From positions 1 to 59,573 of the forward strand of contig JAFZWW010000138.1 of the NCBI GenBank assembly GCA_017617005.1: DNA of 59,573 nt, read 5' to 3'. The notes below the pieces were generated by a model. It did not search any database. It was not told the origin of the DNA and saw only the letters and a program-made list of their open reading frames with translations. This DNA is from Lachnospiraceae bacterium. GTDB lineage: Bacteria; Bacillota; Clostridia; Lachnospirales; Lachnospiraceae. The translations under genes and the position numbers were made by a program. Shown piece by piece: positions 1-7,829 of the stretch (positions are counted from its first letter, which is position 1; each line of letters opens with the position of its first letter).

Positions 1-31
1 CCTGTTCACCCACCCCCTGTTCATCCTGTTG

Positions 32-40
32 TGGTATAAT
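32..40 (+). promoter_or_regulatory. extended -10 promoter, no visible -35
   Basis: TGG followed by a perfect TATAAT (35-40) is an extended -10 element. No good -35 hexamer is visible 17 nt upstream. Initiation about 7 nt downstream would fall within a few bases of the ATG at 50, so the following gene may have a leaderless mRNA. Confidence 0.5.
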
Positions 41-49
41 ATACGCGTT

Positions 50-883
50 ATGACATTCGAATTACTTGTTTCGTGCGTGAAGAAAGATCCGCATGAACTC
101 GCTACTCAAATGAATATAGCATCGGATGCCGTTATCGTATCCCAGCTTGAAGAGAAAGATTCCGAGGAGACTTTTGAGCTTGCCGGAAATGTGGTGCGTG
201 CCATAAAGTCGGCAACACGCGGAGTCGGACTCAACCGCAACATCTGCATCGAGAACTCGACCGCGGATGTCATTCTTTTTTCGGACGAGGATATCGTTTA
301 TGAAAAGGAATACGCTTATACGGTGATGAGGGAGTTTGATGCCCATCCCGAAGCGGACATTCTTCTTTTCAATGTTAAGGTGTGCGATGAAAGGCGTACC
401 TATTGGAATGAAGATTTCCGGCAGGTCAAATGGTACAACTGCGGAAGATACCCCGCGTACAGCATCGCGGCAAGAGCTTCGGCGCTGAAGATGTCGGGTG
501 TGAAGTTCAGTCTTCTTTTCGGAGGCGGGGCAAAGTATTCGAACGGTGAGGATTCCCTTTTCCTTAGCGACTGCCTGAAGGCGGGACTTAAGCTGTATGC
601 AACACCCGTCTGCATCGGTGAGGAGATCCCGAGACCCTCGACCTGGTTTAACGGCTACAACGACAAATTCTTCTACGATCGCGGAGTGCTCTATCTTTTC
701 CTCTACGGAAAAACCGCGAAGCTCTGGGGATACAGATGGCTCCTTAAGATGAAGCCGCAGTACTCAGGAGATATCACATTTGATAAGGCCAAAAGACTTC
801 TCTTTCTGGGCATTGCAGACGGAGACGATGTCGACAGGGAATTTGATGAAGAAGGAAATATGACGGACACGGATGGGAATTGA
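50..883 (+). CDS. family-2-type (GT-A) glycosyltransferase
   Basis: This 277-residue soluble protein is probably a GT-A fold sugar transferase using a nucleotide-sugar donor. Near residues 70-90 a conserved-looking Gly-Leu-Asn-Arg-Asn segment precedes an acidic SDED stretch that fits the metal-binding DxD position. A glycine-rich GGGAKYSNGEDSLF segment near residue 165 resembles the acceptor and base region of GT2 enzymes. The ATG at 50 was chosen; the upstream TTG at 29 would start inside the -10 box and neither has a Shine-Dalgarno sequence. It sits just before another GT2 gene, so both probably serve a surface glycan. The acceptor is unknown. Confidence 0.7.
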   Translation: MTFELLVSCVKKDPHELATQMNIASDAVIVSQLEEKDSEETFELAGNVVRAIKSATRGVGLNRNICIENSTADVILFSDEDIVYEKEYAYTVMREFDAHPEADILLFNVKVCDERRTYWNEDFRQVKWYNCGRYPAYSIAARASALKMSGVKFSLLFGGGAKYSNGEDSLFLSDCLKAGLKLYATPVCIGEEIPRPSTWFNGYNDKFFYDRGVLYLFLYGKTAKLWGYRWLLKMKPQYSGDITFDKAKRLLFLGIADGDDVDREFDEEGNMTDTDGN

Positions 884-914
884 ATGATTTCCGACGGATC
901 TGTCGCTGAATACC

Positions 915-1733
915 ATGAAGTTTTCGATTATCACCGTATCGTTAAATGCGGGCGACAAACTTATACAGACCGTGGAGAACATCCTTGCCCAGAAGGATGC
1001 CGAATTTGAGATCGTCATCAAGGACGGTCTTTCTTCGGATGGATCCGTTGATAAGGTAAGGGCACTTAACGATCCACGCATCTGCATCTTTGAACAGAAG
1101 GATACCGGTATCTATGACGGAATGAACCAGGGCATATCGCATGCCACGGGTGATTTCTACATCTTCATGAACTGCGGCGATCATTTCTATGATGACGAGG
1201 TCCTGAAGCGTTTCGAAAAAGCCGCATCGGAATATATCGCAGAGAATGGTTCACCGACAGAGTCAAAACCGCTCATCGTTTACGGAAGCAGATATTCTTC
1301 CCTGAATGAGAGCATCGAATATATCTCACCGAAGATCACACCGCTCGTCTGCTTCCGCAACATCCCCTGCCATCAGGCGATAATGTATTCGAAGGAGTGC
1401 TTTGCAAAGCGCCTCTACAGACCCGAGTACAAGGTGCGAGCGGATTACGAGCATTTTCTCTGGAGCGTTCTCAAGAATAATACACAAACGGTTTACGTCG
1501 AAGAGCCTGTCTGCAGATATGAGGGCGGCGGTTATTCGGAATCTCCTAAATCGGTAAAAAGATCCGCTGCGGAGCATAAAGAGATCACAAAAATGTATCT
1601 TACGAAGTGGCAGCTTTTCTACTGTCACCTGTATATGATCGTCACACTTCAGCCGCTCAGGGCGTCACTTTCGAGCGGACCGCTCTCAGGTCTTTACAAC
1701 GGACTTGTGAAGAGGATATATCACAGAAAGTAA
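915..1733 (+). CDS. glycosyltransferase family 2
   Basis: A 272-residue GT2 enzyme. The N-terminus (FSIITVSLNAGDKL) is the classic first beta strand and nucleotide-binding loop of the GT-A fold. A D-G-S-DGS stretch follows near residue 40, and MNCGDHF near residue 80 holds the acidic metal-binding position (CGD instead of DxD, as in many WcaA-like enzymes). The C-terminus has a short hydrophobic segment followed by basic residues, possibly for membrane association. It follows the preceding glycosyltransferase by 31 nt and probably shares its transcript. Donor and acceptor cannot be told from the sequence. Confidence 0.85.
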   Translation: MKFSIITVSLNAGDKLIQTVENILAQKDAEFEIVIKDGLSSDGSVDKVRALNDPRICIFEQKDTGIYDGMNQGISHATGDFYIFMNCGDHFYDDEVLKRFEKAASEYIAENGSPTESKPLIVYGSRYSSLNESIEYISPKITPLVCFRNIPCHQAIMYSKECFAKRLYRPEYKVRADYEHFLWSVLKNNTQTVYVEEPVCRYEGGGYSESPKSVKRSAAEHKEITKMYLTKWQLFYCHLYMIVTLQPLRASLSSGPLSGLYNGLVKRIYHRK

Positions 1734-1852
1734 AACCGGCGGGTGACGGCAGATACTTGTTTTGCCGTACCTCACCGAACTATGTCGTTTGGCAAAAAAA
1801 ATCGTGGATTTTTCGATCGCGTTATTTTTCTTATTTTGGGAGGATTTTTGTT

Positions 1853-2449
1853 TTGAAAAAGGATGCTTTTCTGAATGAACTCAGAAACAGACTGTCCGGA
1901 CTGCCTCAGAGTGACATCGAAGACCGCATTGCGTTTTTCGGTGAGATGATTGATGGCCGCATGGAAGACGGAATGAGTGAAGAGGATGCGGTCGCCGCAA
2001 TGGAACCGATCGATACCATAGTCGGTCAGATCATGTCGGAGATCCCTCTTTCGCAGCTTGTCAAGACCAGGGTAAAACCTGAGAAAGGGCATAAAGCCTG
2101 GAAGATAGTTCTTCTCATCTGTCTTTTCCCCATCTGGTTTCCTCTTCTCATCGCATTCGGATCGGTACTGTTCTCACTTCTTGTTGCGGTCTGGTCGGTC
2201 ATCTTCAGCTTTTACATCGTTGCGGGTTCGCTTGTGATCGCATCATTCGCATGCATTATAGCTACGGGTGCGTATTTCGGAATAGGCAGGATCCTTGCGG
2301 GTGTCGGAGGCATTGGTGCGATATTCGTGTGCATCGGATTGTCCATCCTTTTCTTCCTGCTTTCCATGGCAATGACAAAGGGTATGGTATTGCTTACGCG
2401 GAAGATTTTTATCGGATTCAAAACTTCGTTTGTGGGTAAGGAGGCGTGA
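1853..2449 (+). CDS. DUF1700 family membrane protein
   Basis: A 198-residue protein whose first 75 residues are a helical, charged cytosolic domain (FLNELRNRLSGLP and EDAVAAM motifs typical of DUF1700). Four hydrophobic segments follow. The TTG at 1853 was chosen because it lies 8 nt after GGGAGGA and starts exactly at the family's usual beginning; the frame is open upstream only as a spurious extension. DUF1700 proteins are normally encoded with a PadR regulator and a DUF4097 protein and are thought to be envelope-stress related. Here no padR gene precedes it and the DUF4097 partner seems reduced to the next small ORF. Confidence 0.8.
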   Translation: MKKDAFLNELRNRLSGLPQSDIEDRIAFFGEMIDGRMEDGMSEEDAVAAMEPIDTIVGQIMSEIPLSQLVKTRVKPEKGHKAWKIVLLICLFPIWFPLLIAFGSVLFSLLVAVWSVIFSFYIVAGSLVIASFACIIATGAYFGIGRILAGVGGIGAIFVCIGLSILFFLLSMAMTKGMVLLTRKIFIGFKTSFVGKEA

Positions 2450-2450
2450 G

Positions 2451-2591
2451 ATGAAAAGATCGACAAGCTGGCTCATCGCAGGCCTTGTGTTTTTCTTTGC
2501 GGGCGTGATCATCTGCGGTATCGCATCGGTTCTGATGGGATTTGATTATACGCAGATGGAGATTTATATTCCCGGAGGCTTTATATTTTGA
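2451..2591 (+). CDS. 46-residue single-pass membrane protein, probable DUF4097 N-terminal remnant
   Basis: This short ORF encodes basic residues, one long membrane segment (residues 8-30) and a tail ending in GGFIF. Its start and layout resemble the N-terminal anchor of DUF4097 adhesin-like proteins that usually follow DUF1700 genes, but the beta-rich domain is absent. The ATG is 1 nt after the DUF1700 stop and the ORF contains GGAGG, which acts as ribosome binding site for the HD-GYP gene; the stop overlaps that gene's TTG. It may therefore survive as a coupling peptide. The DUF4097 link is inferred from context and the N-terminal pattern. Confidence 0.55.
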   Translation: MKRSTSWLIAGLVFFFAGVIICGIASVLMGFDYTQMEIYIPGGFIF

Positions 2592-4300
2592 TAACGCTTT
2601 ACTACGGCCTTGTCCTTGCGGCATCGCTTGTTTGCACAACCATATATATGTACATGTGGCATAAGCATTTCGATACGAACTTTACGCTTATCTTTACGTT
2701 CGTACCCGTCGCATGCATCGGATATTTCTTTTCATCCATCGCTCAAAATCTGGGTGAAGCTCTTTTTGCGCAGAGGATCACATATCTCGGTGCATGCTTC
2801 CTGCAGCTTTTCATTGTGGAGAGTATATTCAATCTCTGCAGAATAGAGATCGGCAAATGGGTCAGGACCGCAATGTTCCTTCTCATTACTGCCGTCTATG
2901 CACCGGTATTGAACGTCGGCTTCGGTACTTCTTTTTACAGAAGTGCATCCTTCGAGATCGTTAACGGCCGTGGCATACTGACCAGGGAATACGGTCCCGC
3001 ACATACCGCGATCTATATTGTGTACATGCTCTTTTTCATCATCGGCATGTCCGCCATCTTCTATACCTGGATCAAAAAGAGACAGGTTTCGAGAAACGTG
3101 CTCAGCCTTCTCGTTCTTCCGTATGTCATAACGGTGCTTTTCTTTTTCGTGATCAGGAAGATCATCTCCGAGATCGATCTTGTTCCGGTCGGATATGTCC
3201 TGGCGGAGATCATTTATATCATCATCGCGTACAGGGTCAATCTCTACAACGTAAGCGATACCGTCATCGATTCGATGGTGCGTGACCGTGAGATAGGATA
3301 CCTGTCCGTAGATTTCAGGCGTAGGTTCCTAGGAAGTAACTCTACCGCAAGGAAGATCATTCCCGAACTCAGGGACAAGATCATCGATGAAGTCCTCGGC
3401 TACAAGCCTGCGGAAAGAAAGATCCGCCACTTCCTCGACAGCTTTGAAAAGGACGAAAAAGACAATACCTTCGCCTACACACTTCACGCGGAGTCCGGCA
3501 ATCCCGATGACGACAGGATCTTCAATGTCAATGTCGGATACTTGTACGATGGCGGAAGAAAGAGGGGCTATATCATCACGTTCACCGATGATACCGCCAA
3601 CAGAAAGTACATCCGCCTGCTTGATACATATAACGAAAAGCTTCAGAGCGAAGTGGATGAAAAGACGGCTCACATCGTCGAGATGCATGACAACCTGATC
3701 ATGAGTCTTGCGATGATGGTTGAAAGCCGCGACAATTCCACGGGCGGCCATATCAAGAGAACCAGCGAGGGCGTAAGGATACTGATCGAAGAGATCCTTG
3801 CGGAAAATGCGATGGAGCTCGATCCCGAATTCTGTAACGATGTCATCAAGGCGGCTCCCATGCACGACCTCGGTAAGATCGCAGTCGATGATGCGGTATT
3901 AAGAAAGCCCGGCAGGTTCACGGACGAAGAGTACAAGGAAATGCAGAAACACGCCGCAGAGGGTGCACGCGTTATCCATGAGATCCTTTTAAATACCGAG
4001 GATGAATCCTTCAAGGCAGTCGCTGAAAATGTCGCTCATTACCATCACGAAAGATGGGACGGAAGCGGATATCCTGAAGGAATCATGGGCCTGGATATAC
4101 CTGTTGAAGCACGTATTATGGCGATCGCCGATGTATATGACGCACTTGTTTCAAAGCGTGTCTACAAGGAAGCGTTCGATTTCGAAAAGGCTGACCGCAT
4201 CATAATGGAGGGTATGGGCACCCAGTTCGATCCCGCCCTCGAACCCGTCTACGTCAATGCCCGTCCCAAGCTGGAAGCCTACTACAAAAATCAGGGATAA
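2588..4300 (+). CDS. 7TM-sensor HD-GYP domain cyclic di-GMP phosphodiesterase
   Basis: A 570-residue membrane sensor that should hydrolyse c-di-GMP. Residues 1-230 hold seven hydrophobic segments like the histidine-kinase N-terminal 7TM domain. Residues 235-345 look PAS-like, then a short coiled coil leads into the HD-GYP domain. The metal-binding HD is in MHDLGKI (about 425-426), and HHERWDGSGYPEG (about 484-496) carries the GYP signature, so catalysis seems intact. The TTG start at 2588 lies 9 nt after GGAGG and overlaps the stop of the preceding small ORF. Its position beside flagellar genes fits control of motility versus sessility, though that is inference. Confidence 0.88.
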   Translation: MITLYYGLVLAASLVCTTIYMYMWHKHFDTNFTLIFTFVPVACIGYFFSSIAQNLGEALFAQRITYLGACFLQLFIVESIFNLCRIEIGKWVRTAMFLLITAVYAPVLNVGFGTSFYRSASFEIVNGRGILTREYGPAHTAIYIVYMLFFIIGMSAIFYTWIKKRQVSRNVLSLLVLPYVITVLFFFVIRKIISEIDLVPVGYVLAEIIYIIIAYRVNLYNVSDTVIDSMVRDREIGYLSVDFRRRFLGSNSTARKIIPELRDKIIDEVLGYKPAERKIRHFLDSFEKDEKDNTFAYTLHAESGNPDDDRIFNVNVGYLYDGGRKRGYIITFTDDTANRKYIRLLDTYNEKLQSEVDEKTAHIVEMHDNLIMSLAMMVESRDNSTGGHIKRTSEGVRILIEEILAENAMELDPEFCNDVIKAAPMHDLGKIAVDDAVLRKPGRFTDEEYKEMQKHAAEGARVIHEILLNTEDESFKAVAENVAHYHHERWDGSGYPEGIMGLDIPVEARIMAIADVYDALVSKRVYKEAFDFEKADRIIMEGMGTQFDPALEPVYVNARPKLEAYYKNQG

Positions 4301-4371
4301 TAAATTTTCGTTTCCCCCTAAACAAAATAATCAATATCTCCGATATACATTCTGTAAGGATAACTATACTC

Positions 4372-4411
4372 AAAAATGCATGGAAGCAATCATTGATTTC
4401 CATGCATTTTT
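4372..4411. terminator. bidirectional intrinsic terminator
   Basis: A perfect 14-bp stem (4372-4385 with 4398-4411) encloses a 12-nt loop. The stem starts with five A and ends with five T, so it can work on both strands. It lies 72 nt after the HD-GYP stop. The stem core is AT-rich, so it may be leaky. Confidence 0.65.
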
Positions 4412-4431
4412 GCATTCTGAAGTCATCTGTA

Positions 4432-4659
4432 AGGCGTTTGGCTCATATATCTGTTTCTGTGAATATAGAGTGAGCCGAGACAGTTCTTGAGAATGCATAC
4501 ATGAGCAAGCGAAGTTTTGCCCGGATGGCAAAACTAGCGAACACAAAGACAGGATGTCTTTTGTGAGCGGCGCTGTGACGTGCATGGGATGATGAGCATT
4601 CTCTAGAAATGTCCGGCGCAACGGCCATGAACAGAAACAGATATATGAGCCGAGCGCTT
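4432..4659 (+). ncRNA. candidate structured RNA element, copy 1
   Basis: The ends pair in a 29-bp stem (4432-4460 with 4631-4659); 21 bp are perfect Watson-Crick and the outer part uses three G-U type pairs. An inner 18-position stem (4479-4496 with 4596-4613) has two mismatches. Two hairpins sit inside: 4514-4521 with 4527-4534 (loop CGGAT) and 4542-4551 with 4555-4565 (GGA loop, ACAGGATGT). A third GGA lies at 4587-4589. The same layout recurs at 20341-20562 with different stem sequences that still pair. Strand is a guess: the wobble pairs suggest transcription in the + direction. No ORF is present. Confidence 0.6.
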
Positions 4660-4714
4660 GGGCTGTATGACACAATGTCAACAAAAAACGCTGTTATTTT
4701 TCGGTAAAATCGGA

Positions 4715-4720
4715 TATAAT
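4715..4720 (+). promoter_or_regulatory. probable mbl -10 box
   Basis: TATAAT lies 48 nt before the mbl ATG and just after the structured element. No strong -35 is visible. A 5' UTR of about 40 nt would include AAAGGGG as ribosome binding site. Confidence 0.45.
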
Positions 4721-4767
4721 AAATTGATTATTTATGTAAAGATTTATCCGAAAGGGGTTTTAAAGAA

Positions 4768-5766
4768 ATGGCAGCACTGGACATTGGCATCGATCTCGGA
4801 ACGGCATCCGTTCTGGTTTATATAAAGGGCAAGGGCGTTGTCCTCAAGGAGCCCTCGGTCGTAGCAATAGATAAGAACACCAAAAAGGTCAAAGCGATCG
4901 GTGAAGACGCAAGACTTATGCTCGGACGTACACCCGCGAACATCGTTGCGGTAAGACCTCTCAAGCAGGGAGTTATCTCGGATTACCAGGTAACCGAGAA
5001 GATGATGAAATACTTCGTACAGAAGGCAGTCGGACACAGACTTTTAAGAAAGCCCAGGATTGCCGTCTGCGTACCTTCCGGAGTTACCGAAGTCGAGAAG
5101 AAGGCGGTTGAGGACGCAGCTTACCAGGTAGGCGCAAGAGAGACCCTCATCATCGAGGAGCCCATCGCGGCAGCCATCGGTGCGGGAATCGACATCTCCA
5201 AGCCCTGCGGAAACATGATCGTAGACATCGGCGGCGGTACCACCGATATCGCAGTCATCTCACTCGGAAGTGCCGTAGAGAGTGCATCCCTCAAGGTTGC
5301 CGGAGATGATTTCAACGACGCGATCGTTAAATACATGAGAAAAAACCACAGCCTCAGCATCGGTGAAAGAACCGCTGAGGACGTGAAGATCAAGATAGGA
5401 ACATGCTTCAGAAGACCTGAAGTCGACAAGATGGAAGTCAAGGGACGTCACATCGTAAAGGGACTTCCCACATCCATCGAGGTTACAAGTGAAGAGATGG
5501 AAGAGGCACTTGAGGATTCCACCAACAGCATCGTTGAGGCAATCCACTCCGTGCTTGAGAGAACTCCCCCCGAGCTTTCGGCAGATATTGCAGACCGCGG
5601 AATCGTTCTTACCGGAGGAGGATCACTCTTAAGAGGCCTTGAAGATCTCATCACCGACCGTACCGGAATCACCTGCATGACCGCAGAGGATCCCATGACC
5701 GCAGTTGCGATCGGTACCGGAAAGTACGTCGAGTTCATCTCAACCTTCAGAAGCTCCATCGAGTAA
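4768..5766 (+). CDS. mbl: MreB/Mbl-family actin-like rod-shape protein
   Basis: This 332-residue bacterial actin forms membrane-associated filaments that guide lateral cell wall synthesis. It has the phosphate-1 motif (DIGIDLGTASV, residues 4-14), phosphate-2 (DIGGGTTDIAVISLG, about 153-167) and an adenosine-binding GGGSLLRGL (about 288). Its length matches Mbl/MreB. It is followed by two flagellar rod genes exactly as in Bacillus subtilis mbl-flhO-flhP, which supports the Mbl paralogue rather than MreB of the mreBCD cluster. No mreC or mreD is nearby. Ribosome binding site AAAGGGG is 11 nt upstream. Confidence 0.88.
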   Translation: MAALDIGIDLGTASVLVYIKGKGVVLKEPSVVAIDKNTKKVKAIGEDARLMLGRTPANIVAVRPLKQGVISDYQVTEKMMKYFVQKAVGHRLLRKPRIAVCVPSGVTEVEKKAVEDAAYQVGARETLIIEEPIAAAIGAGIDISKPCGNMIVDIGGGTTDIAVISLGSAVESASLKVAGDDFNDAIVKYMRKNHSLSIGERTAEDVKIKIGTCFRRPEVDKMEVKGRHIVKGLPTSIEVTSEEMEEALEDSTNSIVEAIHSVLERTPPELSADIADRGIVLTGGGSLLRGLEDLITDRTGITCMTAEDPMTAVAIGTGKYVEFISTFRSSIE

Positions 5767-5788
5767 GACTAAACTCAGGAGAGGATTT

Positions 5789-6565
5789 ATGGTCAAGGGA
5801 TTATATACAGCTTATACGGGAATGATCAACGAGCAGAACCGTATGGACGTTCTCAGTAACAATATGGCCAACGTCACGACCGTCGGCTTCAAGAAGGAAG
5901 GCTCAACCAGCCAGACCTTTGATGAAGTACTCGATCTTAAGATCAAGGATTCGACCGTAGGCTATAATCTCGCAACCAGGGAAGGCTATAACAGCAGGGG
6001 TGTCAAGATCGGTGAGAACTACACCGACTGGTCCCAGGGTTCGTTCAGGATCACGGGCAACACCTATGACATCGCAATCGGCGGAGACGGATTTTTCGCA
6101 ATAGAATTCACCAACAAGGCCGGACAGACCAGCACCAAGTATTCGAGGGCGGGCGAGTTCCAGCTCGACGAGACCGGAACCATCGTCACACACGAAGGAG
6201 ACTATCTTCTCGATTCGAACGGAAAGCATATCACCATCGATCCGTTAAAAGAAACAACGATCGACAGGGCGGGAAGGGTAATGCAGGACGGTAAAGTCCT
6301 TGCGACCATCCAGCTTCAGGATTTCGAGAATTACGATTATCTGAAAAAATACGGCGAGACCTATTGGGAGCCGATAGAGGGTGCACAGTTCAAGAAGGCT
6401 TCGGGCCAGCTCTACAGCGGATACCTTGAGGCATCGAATGTGCAGACCGTTACCGAGATGGTTAACCTGATCACCATCTCAAGACAGTACGAGAGTAACC
6501 AGAAGATAATCCAGACGATCGATTCGACTCTTGAAAAAGCAGTCAATCAGGTAGGAAGAGTCTGA
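5789..6565 (+). CDS. flhO: flagellar basal-body rod protein, FlhO/FlgF-like
   Basis: A 258-residue distal-rod protein of the flagellar axial family. The N-terminal MVKGLYTAYTGMINEQNRMDVLSNNMANVTTVGFKK carries the rod signature with the N-N-MANV-T-G-F pattern, and the C-terminal EASNVQTVTEMVNLITISRQYESNQKII helix is the matching axial heptad. The ATG at 5789 is preferred over an upstream in-frame start because AGGAGAGG lies 5 nt before it. It is 22 nt after mbl and 25 nt before the next rod gene. FlgF and FlgG types are hard to tell apart; FlhO is assigned from gene order. Confidence 0.88.
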   Translation: MVKGLYTAYTGMINEQNRMDVLSNNMANVTTVGFKKEGSTSQTFDEVLDLKIKDSTVGYNLATREGYNSRGVKIGENYTDWSQGSFRITGNTYDIAIGGDGFFAIEFTNKAGQTSTKYSRAGEFQLDETGTIVTHEGDYLLDSNGKHITIDPLKETTIDRAGRVMQDGKVLATIQLQDFENYDYLKKYGETYWEPIEGAQFKKASGQLYSGYLEASNVQTVTEMVNLITISRQYESNQKIIQTIDSTLEKAVNQVGRV

Positions 6566-6590
6566 TAGCTAGTTTCTTAAGGAGGAAGAT

Positions 6591-7409
6591 ATGGTAAGAA
6601 GTTTATGGACCGGCGCAACCGGAATGCTCGCACAGCAGACCAGTCTCGATACTATCGCTAATAACCTTGCCAACGTCAACACGACCGGATTCAAATCCCA
6701 GTCGGTTGAATTCAAGAATCTGCTCTATCAGACACTCCAGACAAAGACCACATCCGCAAACGGCGATACCAAGCCCGGAAGCGCACAGGTAGGTCTCGGA
6801 ACAAGAGTATCTTCGCTCAACACGAGCTTCACACAGGGTGCGTTCTTCGCATCCGAATCACCCACCGCATTCGCTATCGGCGGATCCGGCTTCTTCGGTG
6901 TAAAGGGTGCCGACGGAACCACCTACTATACCAGAAACGGTAACTTCGGATGGACCCTCGCTTCAGGCGGAGGCAACATGCTCGCAACAAGCGACGGATA
7001 TCCCGTTCTCGACACGAGCGGAAATCCCATCATACTCGATTCGAAGTATGTTACCAGCAGGATCACCGTTACAAGCGACGGACAGATCTGCTATCCCGAT
7101 GACAAGAATAATCCCCAGCCCATCGGTAAGACGATCGGACTGTGGCAGTTCAATAACCCCGTAGGTCTTAACCGTGAAGGCGAGACTCTCTTCAAGGAGA
7201 CCGCAGCCAGCGGAAGACCCATCAACGAGGCGACCGACAAGAATCTCAAAAAGAGTACCGTTAACCAGGGATACCTTGAAGGCTCCAATGTTCAGGTTGC
7301 GGATGAGATGGTCAACATGATCACCACCCAGAGAGCTTACGAGCTCAACTCCAAGGTAATCACCACTTCCGATACCATGCTTGAGGAAGCCAACAATCTC
7401 AGGAGATAA
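6591..7409 (+). CDS. flhP: flagellar basal-body rod protein, FlhP/FlgG-like
   Basis: This 272-residue axial protein has the rod signature at residues 15-35 (LAQQTSLDTIANNLANVNTTGFK) and the conserved C-terminal EGSNVQVADEMVNMITTQRAYELNSK helix. Between them lies the FlgG-type D1 region (GSGFFGVKGADGTTYYTRNGNF). The subunit is exported by the flagellar type III apparatus and builds the distal rod. A strong AAGGAGG sits 8 nt before the ATG. The preceding paralogue and the FlgJ-type gene that follows by 4 nt suggest one flagellar transcript from mbl onward. Confidence 0.9.
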   Translation: MVRSLWTGATGMLAQQTSLDTIANNLANVNTTGFKSQSVEFKNLLYQTLQTKTTSANGDTKPGSAQVGLGTRVSSLNTSFTQGAFFASESPTAFAIGGSGFFGVKGADGTTYYTRNGNFGWTLASGGGNMLATSDGYPVLDTSGNPIILDSKYVTSRITVTSDGQICYPDDKNNPQPIGKTIGLWQFNNPVGLNREGETLFKETAASGRPINEATDKNLKKSTVNQGYLEGSNVQVADEMVNMITTQRAYELNSKVITTSDTMLEEANNLRR

Positions 7410-7413
7410 TTAA

Positions 7414-7824
7414 ATGGATATGTCGGGCATCACAAATCTTACGGATTATTACACTTCCGTTACCGGACAGGCTAAGGCTACGGAGCTTGCAAACTCTTTG
7501 TCGAGCAAGGCTGAAAATGCCAAGACCGACGACGAGCTGATGTCCGTATGCAAACAGTTTGAAAGCTACCTGCTCGAACAGGTCTTCAAGAACATGGAAA
7601 AGACCGTTGTCAGAAACGGTGATGAAAGCAAAGATTCTTCTACAGAAAATCTTGTGGATTATTTCAAAGGTCAGGCTCTTCAGGAAATCTCTTCCCAGTC
7701 GACCGAAAAACAGGGACTCGGCATTGCGCAGCAGCTTTACGAGCAGCTCCGCCGCAATTACGGTCTCGATGAAAATTCCATTCCCGCAGATCAGGTTGTA
7801 TCTATGAACGCTCGTAAGAATTAA
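7414..7824 (+). CDS. flgJ: FlgJ-type rod-binding protein (no muramidase domain)
   Basis: A 136-residue protein matching the rod-binding domain that forms the N-terminal half of proteobacterial FlgJ. The core CKQFESYLLEQVFKNMEKTV (about residues 48-67) and the later FKGQALQEISSQSTEKQGLGIAQQLYEQL (about 88-116) fit the rod-cap motif. The glucosaminidase domain of FlgJ is missing, as is usual in clostridia, so wall cutting must come from another enzyme. The ribosome binding site is AGGAG, within the end of flhP. It probably caps the growing rod. Confidence 0.82.
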   Translation: MDMSGITNLTDYYTSVTGQAKATELANSLSSKAENAKTDDELMSVCKQFESYLLEQVFKNMEKTVVRNGDESKDSSTENLVDYFKGQALQEISSQSTEKQGLGIAQQLYEQLRRNYGLDENSIPADQVVSMNARKN

Positions 7825-7829
7825 AGGTC

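Larger units (their letters stand above)
4301..4767. other. 467-nt non-coding region
   Basis: No credible gene is present. It holds a symmetrical terminator hairpin (4372-4411), a long structured element (4432-4659) and the mbl promoter region with TATAAT at 4715-4720. The mbl ribosome binding site (AAAGGGG) follows at 4751-4757. Confidence 0.7.

Noticed and set aside
1742-1775. Hairpin after the second glycosyltransferase (ACGGCA with TGCCGT)
   Set aside because: A 6-bp core with a bulged extension and no T-run; too weak to call a terminator.
4432-4659. Element considered as integron attC site, group II intron or miniature transposon
   Set aside because: No attC core sites, no intron domain V or boundary motifs, and no clear target-site duplication. 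The terminal stems differ between copies, which does not fit recent transposition. A mobile origin long ago is not excluded.
4436-4680. Open frames on the minus strand within the first structured element
   Set aside because: They arise from the palindromic stems, lack ribosome binding sites and their translations are not preserved in copy 2.
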